Position numbers and translations under genes: made by a program
In this document: positions 18,411-27,192 of the stretch, one piece after another
Layout: the number at the start of each line of letters is the position of its first letter
Numbering within the stretch: the stretch's first letter is position 1
Notes under the pieces: model-generated
The model's database searches: none
What the model was told of the DNA's origin: nothing
Seen by the model: only the letters and a program-made list of their open reading frames with translations
Assembly: GCF_000765825.2 (NCBI RefSeq)
Contig: NZ_JRPE02000006.1
Coordinates: 62,001-126,000, forward strand
Source of the DNA: Helicobacter magdeburgensis
Lineage (GTDB): Bacteria; Campylobacterota; Campylobacteria; Campylobacterales; Helicobacteraceae
DNA length: 64,000 bases
Direction of reading: 5' to 3'

Positions 18411-19409
18411 TTAATATTTAATATATGTTCTAAGTTTTTGAATGGGAGTTTTAAAGATATTTGCAAAACGATTGGCGGTTTTTCTTACTCTTTGGAATTT
18501 TTTATATCTTTTTTCAAGATTATATCGCCATTGCCCAAAACCCCTACGATAAGCTTTTTCAATGGGTTGGTTAAAAATATGGAGAAGAAAATTTTCAAGT
18601 CTTTCATCAAAAATCTCTTCGTGATTGGAATCTAAAAAACTTGGCTCTTTTAACATAGAGAGATAGGCTTCATCATCATTATCAAGTTTTTGTATTTTTT
18701 CAAGTGCTGTGTCAAAATCATTGACACTTTTAATATGGATAAAAGCCTTTGGATTTACCCCCCCCCCGCTTGAATCTAAAGATTTGCTAACGCATTCATC
18801 TCCCCAATAAATAGGCACAGTTTGTGAGCTAAAGGCTTGAATAAGCTTTTCTGTCGTGTAGCCATTGGTGTTTGAATTTTCAAAAGCAATGTTAAATTTC
18901 CCACCCGCAAGGAAGCTTGATTTATCCTTTACTGGTTTGCCGATGTTGTTTTTATACCTTCCACCACTATCAATATGCTTATATTGACTTAAGAAGTCAA
19001 AAAATTGTGTGCGTAGTTCATCTGCCTTGCCATTACTGACAACAAAAGTGCAGAATCTTTCCTTATTTTGTAGTAGTTTTGAATCTAGTGTGAGATGTTT
19101 GCTATTTGCCTTTTGCATATCATCAGTATAGTGAAGATAGAGTGGATAACGCAAATACCTATCTTCAAAACTCATATAATCAAACCCAATGGCATAATCA
19201 CAAAAATTAAAATCCGCCCGAACATTCTCTCCCGTGCTAAAGATTCTAATTCCATCATATTCAATATGTTTTTCACCCATAACAGAATAAAAAATATAAT
19301 CCGGATTTTTATCCGTCAAAACAAGCTCATAATGTTTTTGCAATATCTTTATTATTTTTCCTTCAACTGCTCCATCGCAAAAATACACTTTTTTAACAGG
19401 TTTTTGCAT
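18411..19409 (-). CDS. Alpha-1,3-fucosyltransferase family GT10, phase-variable (on)
   Basis: Transfers fucose from GDP-fucose to a surface glycan, in H. pylori building Lewis antigens on LPS. The 332-residue protein has the GT10 landmarks DSGGRYKNNIG (about 175-185) and the donor-binding KFNIAFENSNTNGYTTEKL followed by TVPIYWGDE (about 195-225). The C-terminus is basic (YRRGFGQWRYNLEKRYKKFQ), as in membrane-associated bacterial enzymes, but lacks the heptad repeats of H. pylori FutA/B. A G10 tract at about residues 214-217 (SGGGVNPK) is in frame; nine G gives an immediate TAA and eleven G a stop after nine more residues. Start ATG 19409 lies two bases after the prfA stop, so translation is probably coupled. 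Confidence 0.9.
   Translation of the reverse strand: MQKPVKKVYFCDGAVEGKIIKILQKHYELVLTDKNPDYIFYSVMGEKHIEYDGIRIFSTGENVRADFNFCDYAIGFDYMSFEDRYLRYPLYLHYTDDMQKANSKHLTLDSKLLQNKERFCTFVVSNGKADELRTQFFDFLSQYKHIDSGGRYKNNIGKPVKDKSSFLAGGKFNIAFENSNTNGYTTEKLIQAFSSQTVPIYWGDECVSKSLDSSGGGVNPKAFIHIKSVNDFDTALEKIQKLDNDDEAYLSMLKEPSFLDSNHEEIFDERLENFLLHIFNQPIEKAYRRGFGQWRYNLEKRYKKFQRVRKTANRFANIFKTPIQKLRTYIKY
18758..18767 (-). repeat. G10 tract (C on plus strand) in fucosyltransferase gene
   Basis: Ten C on the plus strand. The present length gives the full-length enzyme; one base less or more truncates it just after the donor-binding region. Confidence 0.9.
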
Positions 19410-19411
19410 TG

Positions 19412-20476
19412 CTATTCCACCCCACCAATAGCTTGACTTTGAGCGTGGGCAATGAGTGGATTGATACATTCATCAAGCAAACCACCAAGCATAATCTCTT
19501 CAAGGCTATAAAGTGTTAAGCCAATGCGGTGGTCCGTGAGACGATTTTGTGGGTAGTTATAGGTGCGGATTCGCTCACTCCTATCGCCACTTCCCACTTG
19601 TGTTTTACGGGCTTCCTTGTTTTGGGCATTTTGTGCTTCAAGCTCGGCTTCATACAATCTCGCTTTTAGAATCTTTAAGGCTTTATCTTTATTTTTATGC
19701 TGGGATTTTTCATCTTGCATAGATACGCTTATGCCTGTTGGGATATGCGTGATTCTCACCGCTGAATCTGTCGTATTTACGCTCTGTCCGCCGTGTCCGC
19801 CACTGCGAAAGACATCAATTTTTAAATCACTTGGATTGACATTCACCTCCACATCATCAACTTCAGGCATTATCGCCACGGTGATGGCTGAAGTGTGAAT
19901 CCGCCCTTGAGATTCTGTCTCTGGGACGCGTTGGACGCGGTGGGTGCCACCCTCATACTTGAGCTTAGAATACGCTCCTTGCCCTTTTATAAGCGCGATA
20001 ACTTCCTTGTAGCCACCCACATTATTTTCACTTGAGCTGATAATCTCAACTTTCCACTTTTGTAAATCCGCATAGCGACAATACGCCTTAAATAAATCGC
20101 CCACAAAGATTCCCGCTTCATCTCCGCCTGTCCCTGCACGGATTTCAAGATAAATATTTTTACTATCATTGGGATCTTTTGGGATTAAAAGAAGTTTAAT
20201 CTCTTCCTCAAGCTCTGCTTTTTTAGATTCTAGCTCTTTTAGCTCTTCTTTAGCAAGCTCTCCTAGCTCTTTATCTTCAAGCAAAGCTCTATTATCCGCA
20301 ATGCCTTCAAGCACGGAAAAATACATTTTCGCACTTTGGACAATAGGCTCTATGTCGCTTTGTTCCTTGCTCAATTGTGTGAGCTGCTTGACATTAGATA
20401 GAATCTCTTGAGAGAGCAGAAGGCTTGAGATCTCATCATATCTCGCTACGATGGGCTTGAGTTTATCAACAAGCAT
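19412..20476 (-). CDS. prfA: Peptide chain release factor 1
   Basis: Recognises UAA and UAG and releases the finished peptide. The 354 residues show the GGQ hydrolysis loop in GGHGGQSVN (about 225-233) and the codon-recognition region with the PET tripeptide in [13 protein letters not shown]. The long coiled N-terminal domain is rich in Glu/Lys. Start ATG at 20476; it lies about 30 bases after rpsT and runs directly into the fucosyltransferase gene. The rpsT-prfA pair beside glmM-lspA is an arrangement also known from H. pylori. Confidence 0.96.
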   Translation of the reverse strand: MLVDKLKPIVARYDEISSLLLSQEILSNVKQLTQLSKEQSDIEPIVQSAKMYFSVLEGIADNRALLEDKELGELAKEELKELESKKAELEEEIKLLLIPKDPNDSKNIYLEIRAGTGGDEAGIFVGDLFKAYCRYADLQKWKVEIISSSENNVGGYKEVIALIKGQGAYSKLKYEGGTHRVQRVPETESQGRIHTSAITVAIMPEVDDVEVNVNPSDLKIDVFRSGGHGGQSVNTTDSAVRITHIPTGISVSMQDEKSQHKNKDKALKILKARLYEAELEAQNAQNKEARKTQVGSGDRSERIRTYNYPQNRLTDHRIGLTLYSLEEIMLGGLLDECINPLIAHAQSQAIGGVE

Positions 20477-20506
20477 TCAGCCTCTTTGAAGTTGGTTGAG
20501 TAAAAT

Positions 20507-20779
20507 TTAGGCAGATTGAGCAAGTTTTTTCACACTTGCGTTAAGGCGAGAGACTTTGCGTGAAGCCGTATTTTTCTTTAAAATCCCTTTGCTTACATAT
20601 TTGTGTAATTCCCTATTAGCGATTTTTAGTGCTTCTTGGGCTTTGGCTACATCTTTACTTGCAACAGCCTCTCTTAGGTCTCGCACGATGTTTTTAATAC
20701 GCGTTTTATAGTAGCGATTGCGTTCAGTTCTTGTCTTGGTTTGACGAATGCGTTTTTCTGCAGATTTGTGATTTGCCAT
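20507..20779 (-). CDS. rpsT: 30S ribosomal protein S20
   Basis: A 90-residue, strongly basic protein that binds 16S rRNA. It opens with the family sequence [20 protein letters not shown] and ends in the typical [19 protein letters not shown]. The start ATG at 20779 has an AAAAAGGA site. Divergent from glmM, co-directional with prfA. Confidence 0.97.
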   Translation of the reverse strand: MANHKSAEKRIRQTKTRTERNRYYKTRIKNIVRDLREAVASKDVAKAQEALKIANRELHKYVSKGILKKNTASRKVSRLNASVKKLAQSA

Positions 20780-20878
20780 TTTTTATTAGTCCTTTTTAAA
20801 AAAAATTAAGGCAAAATTCTGCCAAAAGTTTGATTAAACGCAGTTTAAAAGCATATTTTAAAGCACAAAGGAGTTTTG

Positions 20879-22240
20879 ATGAAAAAGGAAGCAAAGGCAA
20901 AAGAGACAAAGCTTTTTGGCACTGATGGTGTGCGAGGCAGGGCAGGAGAGGTGATTACGCCTTCAAGTGTTATTGCATTGGGTTCTAGTGCTGGGATTCA
21001 CTTCCGCAAACATTCTTTGACAAATAAGATTCTTGTGGGTAAAGACACTCGCCGCAGCGGCTATATGATAGAAAATGCCCTTGTGTCTAGCCTTACTTCC
21101 GTGGGCTATGATGTGATCCAAATCGGTCCTATGCCAACGCCCGCAGTAGCCTTTCTCACAGAAGATATGCGGTGCGATGCAGGGGTAATGATAAGTGCAA
21201 GTCATAATCCCTATGATGATAATGGAATCAAATTTTTCAATCATTTTGGTTATAAAATCGCCCCAGAAGAAGAAGAAAGCATAGAATCTCTCTATCATAA
21301 TCCCGCCTCTTTGCAGGCGGCATTAAAAAGTGGCGAAGAGATAGGCAGCTCAAAGCGTATTGATGATGTGGTGGGGCGATATATCGTGCATATTAAAAAT
21401 TCATTTCCAAAGCACCTTACCTTGCGTGGTTTGCGTATTGTGTGTGATTGTGCTAATGGAGCGGCATATCGTGTTGCACCCATTGTGTTGCGTGAGCTTG
21501 GAGCAGATGTCATTGCGATAAATGATGAGCCAAATGGTTTTAATATCAATAAACAATGTGGGGCTATGCACCCAGAGGGCTTGGCTGAAAAGGTTAAAAC
21601 TTATCGTGCCGATGTGGGCTTTGCCCTTGATGGCGATGCTGATAGGCTTGTGGTGGTGGATAATGAGGGCAATATCGTTAATGGCGACAAGCTCATTGGG
21701 GCTTTAGCCTTGTATCAGCAAAGTATCAAGGCGTTAAAAAACAACGCCATTGTTGCCACGCTAATGAGTAATCTAGCCCTTGAAGAAACACTCAAAAGTC
21801 ATCATATCACCTTGCACCGCTGTAATGTAGGAGATAAATATGTATGGGATAAAATGCAGGAGTTTAATCTTAATTTTGGAGGCGAGAGTAGCGGACATAT
21901 CATCTTTAGCGATTATGCTAAAACAGGCGATGGTTTGGTGAGTGCATTGCAAGTTTTAGCCCTTTTATTACAAAGTGGCAAGAATGCTAAAGATACGCTT
22001 AACCCTTTTGAGCTTTATCCTAGTGAGCTTATCAATCTCCAAGTCTCCCAAAAAAAGCCGCTTGAAAGTATTGTTGGTTTGCAAGAGGAGCTAGATTCTA
22101 TTACCAAAAGTGGCAATCGTCATCTCGTGCGATATTCCGGCACGGAAAATAAGCTTAGAATCTTAATAGAAGGCAGAGATTCTAAAATCGTAAGTGAGCA
22201 GATGAAAAGCCTTGTAGAGTTTTTTCAAAAGCAACTCTAA
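20879..22240 (+). CDS. glmM: Phosphoglucosamine mutase
   Basis: Converts glucosamine-6-phosphate to glucosamine-1-phosphate on the way to UDP-GlcNAc for peptidoglycan and LPS. The 453-residue protein has [13 protein letters not shown] at the N-terminus, the phosphoserine loop [15 protein letters not shown] (Ser near 104), the metal loop DGDADR (near 245), the sugar-binding GGESSGH (near 335) and the phosphate-binding [11 protein letters not shown] near the C-terminus. ATG 20879 follows AAAGGAG; a TTG just before it is a weaker start. The following gene lspA begins 9 bases later. Confidence 0.96.
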   Translation: MKKEAKAKETKLFGTDGVRGRAGEVITPSSVIALGSSAGIHFRKHSLTNKILVGKDTRRSGYMIENALVSSLTSVGYDVIQIGPMPTPAVAFLTEDMRCDAGVMISASHNPYDDNGIKFFNHFGYKIAPEEEESIESLYHNPASLQAALKSGEEIGSSKRIDDVVGRYIVHIKNSFPKHLTLRGLRIVCDCANGAAYRVAPIVLRELGADVIAINDEPNGFNINKQCGAMHPEGLAEKVKTYRADVGFALDGDADRLVVVDNEGNIVNGDKLIGALALYQQSIKALKNNAIVATLMSNLALEETLKSHHITLHRCNVGDKYVWDKMQEFNLNFGGESSGHIIFSDYAKTGDGLVSALQVLALLLQSGKNAKDTLNPFELYPSELINLQVSQKKPLESIVGLQEELDSITKSGNRHLVRYSGTENKLRILIEGRDSKIVSEQMKSLVEFFQKQL

Positions 22241-22249
22241 GGGGTAGAT

Positions 22250-22732
22250 ATGCTCTCAATGCGACATATTAAATCTATTTCAAAAGCACAGATTCTTATT
22301 TTTATCCTGCTTTTTTGTGCGAGTCTTGGGCTGGATCAATGGGTAAAACATATTATGCTAAATGGCTTTGCGTGGGATAGTGAGGCATTAAGCATTGGCG
22401 GCAAGGCATTGGTGTATAACACAGGCGTGGCGTTTTCTATGTTTAGCTTTTTGGCTGAATCTTTAAAGTATATTCAGATTCTATTTTTGTTTGCTTTATT
22501 GCTTTTTGCTCTAATGAGTGATTTTTTTGTGAAGCATTATGTTCCACTTGGAATCTTGCTCGGTTCCGGGCTATCAAATATCCTTGATCGCTTTATGTAT
22601 GGGGGTGTAGTGGATTATGTGTATTGGCATTATTGGTTTGATTTTGCGATTTTTAATCTTGCTGATGTGCTGATTGATGTGGCTGTTGTGATTATCATCT
22701 GGCAAATGCTAAGGGAAAGAAAAAGTATTTAA
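22250..22732 (+). CDS. lspA: Lipoprotein signal peptidase (signal peptidase II)
   Basis: Inner-membrane aspartyl protease that cleaves signal peptides from prolipoproteins. The 160 residues form four membrane segments with the conserved LDQWVKHI, YNTGVAFSMF, SNILDRFMYGGVVDYV (first catalytic Asp region) and FNLADVLIDVAV (second catalytic Asp). Substrates with a lipobox in this window include the TRL-like, NlpC/P60, OmpA-like and MltC proteins. Tightly downstream of glmM, probably one operon. Confidence 0.95.
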   Translation: MLSMRHIKSISKAQILIFILLFCASLGLDQWVKHIMLNGFAWDSEALSIGGKALVYNTGVAFSMFSFLAESLKYIQILFLFALLLFALMSDFFVKHYVPLGILLGSGLSNILDRFMYGGVVDYVYWHYWFDFAIFNLADVLIDVAVVIIIWQMLRERKSI

Positions 22733-22751
22733 AAGTGGTTTAAGATTCAAA

Positions 22752-22827
22752 TGGTGATCACGACTGGACTTGAACCAGCGACCACTACCATGTCAAGGTA
22801 GTGCTCTACCAACTGAGCTACGCGATC
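22752..22827 (-). tRNA. tRNA-Val (GAC)
   Basis: On the minus strand GATCGCG opens a 7-bp acceptor stem closed by CGTGATC (one G-U pair), discriminator A and encoded CCA. D arm GCTC-AGTTGGTA-GAGC, anticodon stem CTACC/GGTAG with loop TTGACAT (anticodon GAC), T arm GCTGG-TTCAAGT-CCAGT. Total 76 nt. It stands alone between lspA and the antiporter gene. Confidence 0.96.
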
Positions 22828-22956
22828 TTTTGAGGCTATCTAAGTAGGCGAAGTGAAAGTGCGGATTGTATCTCAAAATTATTTAAAATTTATTAAAGAT
22901 TCTGCAAAATGGCTTAAATTTGACTTATTTTAATGCTTTTTTCATCTCTTTTAGCG

Positions 22957-22962
22957 TAAAAT
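22957..22962 (+). promoter_or_regulatory. Possible -10 box for antiporter gene
   Basis: TAAAAT 38 bases before the ATG at 23000, in the context GCGTAAAATCCGC. Confidence 0.35.
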
Positions 22963-22999
22963 CCGCGTTTTTATCACAAATGGTACTCAAAGGAATCTA

Positions 23000-24463
23000 A
23001 TGTCTCTTCTCACAAATGCGGTGGTGTTGTCTGTGCTCGTTATGGCGGTGTTATGCGTTTTGCGATTAAATGTTTTGCTATCTATTATTATAGCCGCACT
23101 TGTAGCTGGGTGGCTATCTCCCTTGCCTTTAGAATCTCTATCTTCTGGGGCAGATTCACAAACTTCATTTTGGCAATATTTTTTGCTTAAAACCACAACC
23201 ACGGGTGAAATTCTCATCAAAGGTATGGCAAGTAACCTAAGCATTGCTTTGAGCTATATTTTACTAGGCGGTATTGCAGTGGCGATTTCTCGCACACATT
23301 TAATGACTTTTTTGTTATCTGCCATTGCAAATGTGATAAGTAATAGGAAGTTTATTTTTATTCTTAGCATTGCTCTCATTGCGTGTTTTTCGCAGAATCT
23401 TGTGCCTATCCACATCGCTTTTATCCCCATTCTTATCCCCCCGCTTCTAAGCCTTATGAATCGCTTGAAAATTGATAGACGCGCTGTTGCTTGTGCGCTT
23501 ACTTTTGGTCTGCAAGCCCCTTATGTAACGCTTGGCGTGGGCTTTGGGCTGATTTTTCACACGACTATTAGTGAGCAGATGAAGGCAAATGGTATGCCTG
23601 TAAGTCTTGGTGAGATTAGCTCTGTGATGTGGATTGGCGGGGCGGCTATGCTGCTTGGGCTACTTTTTGCGGTGTTTGTACTGTATGCAAAGCCGCGTGA
23701 ATGCGCACAAAAAGAGGAATGCTCTATGGGTGATGCGAGTATGGGTTGGCGTGAATATGCGACACTCTTTGGCATTATCGTGCTTTTTGTCGTGCAGCTT
23801 GTTACGCATTCTCTGGCGTTGGGGGCGTTTGCTGGGCTTATGTGTATGATTGTGCTGCGAGGGGTTAGATGGAGCGAGATAGATTCTGTTATGGAGGGTG
23901 GGCTAAAAATGATGGCGTTTATTGCCTTTGTTATGCTTGTGGCGGCTGGATATGGGGAGGTGCTGCGTGCAAGTGGAGAAGTGCAGAATCTCGTGCAAGT
24001 GGTGGCAAACTTCACACATCAAGTCGGCGATGGTGCTATGAATACTATCGCTTCAAATGGGCTAGATTCTAATGCGACTATGGCTTCAAATCCTGCGACT
24101 TTAGATTCTAATGGAGCGTCTTTATGGGCGAAATTTATAGGGGCGAGTTTAATGCTGCTTGTGGGGCTTTTAATCACCATTGGCATTGGCACGAGCTTTG
24201 GGACGATACCCATTATTGCGGCAATTTATGTGCCTTTTGGAATCTCGCTTGGCTTTAGTGTCCCTGTGATAATTTTGCTTATTGGCATAGCTGGGGCGTT
24301 GGGCGATGCGGGAAGTCCTGCGAGTGATAGCACTTTGGGTCCTACTTCTGGGCTAAATATGGACGGACAGCATAATCACATTTATGATACTTGTATCCCT
24401 ACATTTTTTGTGTATAATATCCCGCTTTTAGTCGCTGGTGTGATTGGTGCGATGATGCTTTAG
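23000..24463 (+). CDS. Na+/H+ antiporter family protein
   Basis: A 487-residue inner-membrane transporter with 11 or 12 predicted membrane segments, of the Na+/H+ antiporter (NhaC-like) family that includes the putative antiporter of H. pylori. Typical sequences are SYILLGGIAVAISRTHL, LVPIHIAFIPILIPPLL and near the C-terminus GIAGALGDAGSPASDSTLGPTSGLN, a conserved polar re-entrant-like segment. Between two membrane segments lies a Ser/Asn/Asp-rich loop (about residues 348-372) whose DNA contains two near-copies of TAGATTCTAATG. The ATG has an AAAGGA site. Exchange of sodium for protons is a family inference. Confidence 0.83.
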   Translation: MSLLTNAVVLSVLVMAVLCVLRLNVLLSIIIAALVAGWLSPLPLESLSSGADSQTSFWQYFLLKTTTTGEILIKGMASNLSIALSYILLGGIAVAISRTHLMTFLLSAIANVISNRKFIFILSIALIACFSQNLVPIHIAFIPILIPPLLSLMNRLKIDRRAVACALTFGLQAPYVTLGVGFGLIFHTTISEQMKANGMPVSLGEISSVMWIGGAAMLLGLLFAVFVLYAKPRECAQKEECSMGDASMGWREYATLFGIIVLFVVQLVTHSLALGAFAGLMCMIVLRGVRWSEIDSVMEGGLKMMAFIAFVMLVAAGYGEVLRASGEVQNLVQVVANFTHQVGDGAMNTIASNGLDSNATMASNPATLDSNGASLWAKFIGASLMLLVGLLITIGIGTSFGTIPIIAAIYVPFGISLGFSVPVIILLIGIAGALGDAGSPASDSTLGPTSGLNMDGQHNHIYDTCIPTFFVYNIPLLVAGVIGAMML

Positions 24464-24511
24464 GTGGAGAATCTAGTCTAGAGAATTAGCTATTAATTCA
24501 AAAAACCCTGC

Positions 24512-24517
24512 TAGAAT
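24512..24517 (+). promoter_or_regulatory. Probable -10 box for asd
   Basis: TAGAAT in GCTAGAATCCG, 46 bases before the asd start. Confidence 0.4.
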
Positions 24518-24557
24518 CCGCACTCGTTCGTAAAAATCTAAATTAAAGGGGTAGTGT

Positions 24558-25586
24558 TTGAAAAAGTATGTCGTTGGCGTTGTGGGTGCGAGTGGAGCAG
24601 TTGGGGAAGAAATATTCCGTGTTTTGGAGGAGAGAAAATTCCCTGTGAGTAGAATTGTGCCTTTGGCAAGCGAAAGAAGCGTTGGTAAGGAAGTGGAATT
24701 TATGTCGCAGAATCATAAGATTCTGCAAACTACACACGATGTTTTTGCTAAAGAGGGTGTGGAGATAGCCTTTTTTTCCGCTGGTGGTTCTGTGAGTGCG
24801 GAGTATGCACCAAGTGCGGCACAAGCTGGTGCGGTGGTGATTGACAACACAAGTCATTTTCGTATGGATAAGGATATTCCCCTTGTTGTCCCTGAAGTTA
24901 ATCCCCAAGACATAGCACAATGGAAGCAAAAAGGGATTATTGCTAATCCAAACTGCTCTACGATTCAAATGGTGCAGGTGCTATCCCCTTTGCATAAGGC
25001 TTTTAATATTAAACGCGTTGATGTAAGCACCTATCAAGCGGCAAGTGGGGCTGGTAAGCGTGGAATGGAAGAGCTTGTAATGCAAATGCAGGCATTTTTT
25101 GCCTTTAAGCTTGATGAAGTGGAATCTGCTGTATTCCCCCACCGCTTAGCACTTAATGTGATTCCACATATTGATAATTTTATGCCAAATGACTATACAA
25201 AAGAAGAAATGAAAATGATTAATGAGACAAATAAGATTATGCACTCAAATTTTGCTGTAAGTGCGACTTGTGTGCGTGTGCCTGTTTTGCGTAGTCATAG
25301 TGAATCTGTTAGTATTCATTTTGAAAACCCTGTGAGTGCTAAGGAGGCAAAGGAGATTTTATCTCACGCACCCGGTGTTGTGCTATGCGATAATCCAAAA
25401 GAGAAGCTCTATCCTATGCCAACTCTTGCCACAGAGACAGATCAAACTTATGTGGGGCGTGTGCGTGAAGATAATTTTGATAAGCATATTTTGCATTTAT
25501 GGTGTGTGGCGGATCAAATTCGCGTAGGGGCGGCGACAAATGCGGTGAGAATCGCACAAAAGTGGATTGAAATGCAAAGGGCGTAG
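24558..25586 (+). CDS. asd: Aspartate-semialdehyde dehydrogenase (TTG start)
   Basis: NADPH-dependent reduction of aspartyl phosphate, the branch point to lysine/DAP, threonine and methionine; DAP is needed for the murE step in this window. The 342 residues begin with the dinucleotide-binding VGVVGASGAVGEE, then ANPNCSTIQMV with the catalytic Cys (about residue 134), STYQAASGAGKRGMEEL and the late RVPVLRSHSESV. The only start that fits both family length and the AAAGGGG site at 24546-24551 is TTG at 24558. Stands alone between the antiporter gene and hemE. Confidence 0.95.
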   Translation: MKKYVVGVVGASGAVGEEIFRVLEERKFPVSRIVPLASERSVGKEVEFMSQNHKILQTTHDVFAKEGVEIAFFSAGGSVSAEYAPSAAQAGAVVIDNTSHFRMDKDIPLVVPEVNPQDIAQWKQKGIIANPNCSTIQMVQVLSPLHKAFNIKRVDVSTYQAASGAGKRGMEELVMQMQAFFAFKLDEVESAVFPHRLALNVIPHIDNFMPNDYTKEEMKMINETNKIMHSNFAVSATCVRVPVLRSHSESVSIHFENPVSAKEAKEILSHAPGVVLCDNPKEKLYPMPTLATETDQTYVGRVREDNFDKHILHLWCVADQIRVGAATNAVRIAQKWIEMQRA

Positions 25587-25639
25587 AGTTGATGCTTTGT
25601 TTAAAAAATAGAATCTAACAAAGAAATGGAGAACAAAAA

Positions 25640-26659
25640 ATGATTTTTATTGATGCGTGTTTTAGGAGACAAACGCCCTATACGCCTATTTGGCTTATGA
25701 GACAGGCGGGGCGATATCTTAGCGAGTATAGAGCTACTAGGGCAAAGGCTGGTGGATTCTTGGATTTATGTAAAAATGTGAATCTCGCCACGGAAGTAAC
25801 CTTGCAACCTGTGGAGATTCTAGATGTTGATGCGGCGATACTTTTTAGTGATATTTTGGTTGTGCCGCTAGAGATGGGATTGCCATTAGAGTTTTTAAGC
25901 GGTGAGGGTCCGCATTTTAACCGCACAATTACTACACTAGAAGATATAAAGGCTTTAGGCAGTGCTAAAGATAAGCTTGGCTATGTGTATGATGCGGTAA
26001 GCTCTATCCGCTCAAAACTCCCTAAGGATAAGGCACTCATTGGTTTTTGTGGTTCGCCTTGGACATTGGCGACTTATATGATAGAGGGGCAGGGGAGCAA
26101 AACTTATGCTAAGAGCAAAGCAATGCTATATAAGCAACCGCAAGTTTTGAAAGCCCTGCTGGAGCGTTTGAGTGATGAACTCAAGGCATATTTGGAGGGG
26201 CAGATTCAAGCTGGGGCTAATGCGGTGCAGATTTTTGATAGCTGGGCTGGTGCGTTGGAGCAGGAAGCGTATTTGGAATTTAGCTGGAAATATATGAAAG
26301 ATATTGCAAAGTATATCAAGGGCAAGTATCCACATATCCCGGTTATGCTATTTCCTAAGGGGATTGGTGCGTATTTGGATAAGATTACAGGGGAGTTTGA
26401 TGTCTTTGGTGTGGATTGGGGGACACCGATGAATCTGGCAAAAGAGAAGTTAGGCGGGAAGTATGTTTTACAGGGGAATCTTGAGCCATCGCGTTTGTAT
26501 GATGTGGATTCTATGAGAAAAGGTGTAAAAGAGATTTTAGATATTATGGGTAAAGATGGCGGACATATTTTTAATCTAGGGCACGGAATGCTGCCGGATT
26601 TACCACGGGAAAACGCCATAGAGCTAGTAAAAATGGTGCGTGAGATTTCATCTCGTTAA
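25640..26659 (+). CDS. hemE: Uroporphyrinogen decarboxylase
   Basis: Removes four carboxyl groups from uroporphyrinogen III in haem synthesis. The 339 residues contain the N-terminal [17 protein letters not shown] signature, [38 protein letters not shown] and GVDWGTPM, ending with [17 protein letters not shown]; this is the complete family pattern. ATG 25640 has a GGAG site at a long but acceptable distance. No neighbour belongs to the same pathway. Confidence 0.97.
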   Translation: MIFIDACFRRQTPYTPIWLMRQAGRYLSEYRATRAKAGGFLDLCKNVNLATEVTLQPVEILDVDAAILFSDILVVPLEMGLPLEFLSGEGPHFNRTITTLEDIKALGSAKDKLGYVYDAVSSIRSKLPKDKALIGFCGSPWTLATYMIEGQGSKTYAKSKAMLYKQPQVLKALLERLSDELKAYLEGQIQAGANAVQIFDSWAGALEQEAYLEFSWKYMKDIAKYIKGKYPHIPVMLFPKGIGAYLDKITGEFDVFGVDWGTPMNLAKEKLGGKYVLQGNLEPSRLYDVDSMRKGVKEILDIMGKDGGHIFNLGHGMLPDLPRENAIELVKMVREISSR

Positions 26660-26686
26660 ATTTATCGGGCAAAACAGCCCCTTTTA

Positions 26687-26718
26687 TTGACTTTTAAGTG
26701 GGGGGGGGGGGGTAATAT
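26687..26718 (+). promoter_or_regulatory. Putative promoter with G13 tract as spacer, upstream of TRL-like gene
   Basis: TTGACT at 26687-26692 and TAATAT at 26713-26718 resemble -35 and -10 boxes separated by 20 bases, of which 13 are the G tract. A tract of ten G would give the ideal 17-base spacing, so tract length could set promoter strength. The boxes are my reading; no start site is known. Confidence 0.5.
26700..26712 (+). repeat. G13 tract, intergenic
   Basis: Thirteen consecutive G, the longest homopolymer in the window and the only long one outside a gene. It ends 47 bases before the TRL-like start codon. Confidence 0.92.
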
Positions 26719-26744
26719 TCTCTGCTTTTTAAGCAAATATTACC
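26711..26744 (+). promoter_or_regulatory. Perfect inverted repeat in leader of TRL-like gene
   Basis: GGTAATATT at 26711-26719 pairs with AATATTACC at 26736-26744, and inside it GCTT pairs with AAGC around TTT. It overlaps the end of the G tract and the putative -10 box and ends 5 bases before the Shine-Dalgarno region, so it could be an operator or an mRNA hairpin. Confidence 0.55.
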
Positions 26745-26759
26745 TTAAGAGGAGAAATA

Positions 26760-27119
26760 ATGGTAAAGTCATTATTGTCAATCGCATTGATTTCTGGTGC
26801 AGTGTTTTTTGTAGGCTGCTCAAATAATCTAGCTCGTTTTTCGTTAGCTAGCACAGGTTCGCTTCCCGTCAAAATGGAAAAAGGTGGAGATATAGTTACA
26901 GGAAAAGATTGTCGCACTTATATTCTTTTTTGGGGAATTGGCAACGCAAACAATCGTGTAAGTGGTGCAGTGGCTGATGCACTTAATGTTGCTGCCAAAA
27001 AGGGAGAACCTTCTGATGCACTTCAAAATGTAGATATTTCATATTCAAGCTGGAGTGCATTCTTTTTTGGGAGAGATTGCTTTATCGCAAAGGGACAGCC
27101 TGTAACGGTTAAGCATTAA
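26760..27119 (+). CDS. TRL-like family lipoprotein
   Basis: A 119-residue exported protein. Residues 1-20 form a lipoprotein signal with lipobox VGC (Cys20). The mature part, with ITGKDCRTYILFWGIGNANNRVSGAVADALNVAAKKG-type sequence and a repeated hydrophobic-glycine pattern, resembles the TRL-like family: small surface lipoproteins of unknown function, often in multiple copies. A strong AGAGGAG site precedes the ATG. Expression is probably variable because of the G13 tract in the promoter region. Standing alone between hemE and a convergent CNNM-type gene, with a hairpin after it. Confidence 0.75.
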   Translation: MVKSLLSIALISGAVFFVGCSNNLARFSLASTGSLPVKMEKGGDIVTGKDCRTYILFWGIGNANNRVSGAVADALNVAAKKGEPSDALQNVDISYSSWSAFFFGRDCFIAKGQPVTVKH

Positions 27120-27129
27120 TTTTGAGATT

Positions 27130-27155
27130 CCCCTCACTCTATAGAGTGTTTGGGG
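27130..27155. terminator. Hairpin between TRL-like gene and CNNM-type gene
   Basis: The 14-bp palindrome CACTCTATAGAGTG is flanked by CCCC and GGGG. No strong T run follows on either strand, so rho-independent function is uncertain, but its place between convergent genes fits a terminator. Confidence 0.5.
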
Positions 27156-27192
27156 ATTTGCCATTCAAAGCAAATTTATGAGAGATAAAAAA

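Noticed and set aside
23557-24015. 152-codon minus-strand frame inside the antiporter gene
   Set aside because: The plus frame has clear membrane-transporter sequence; the other is a shadow.
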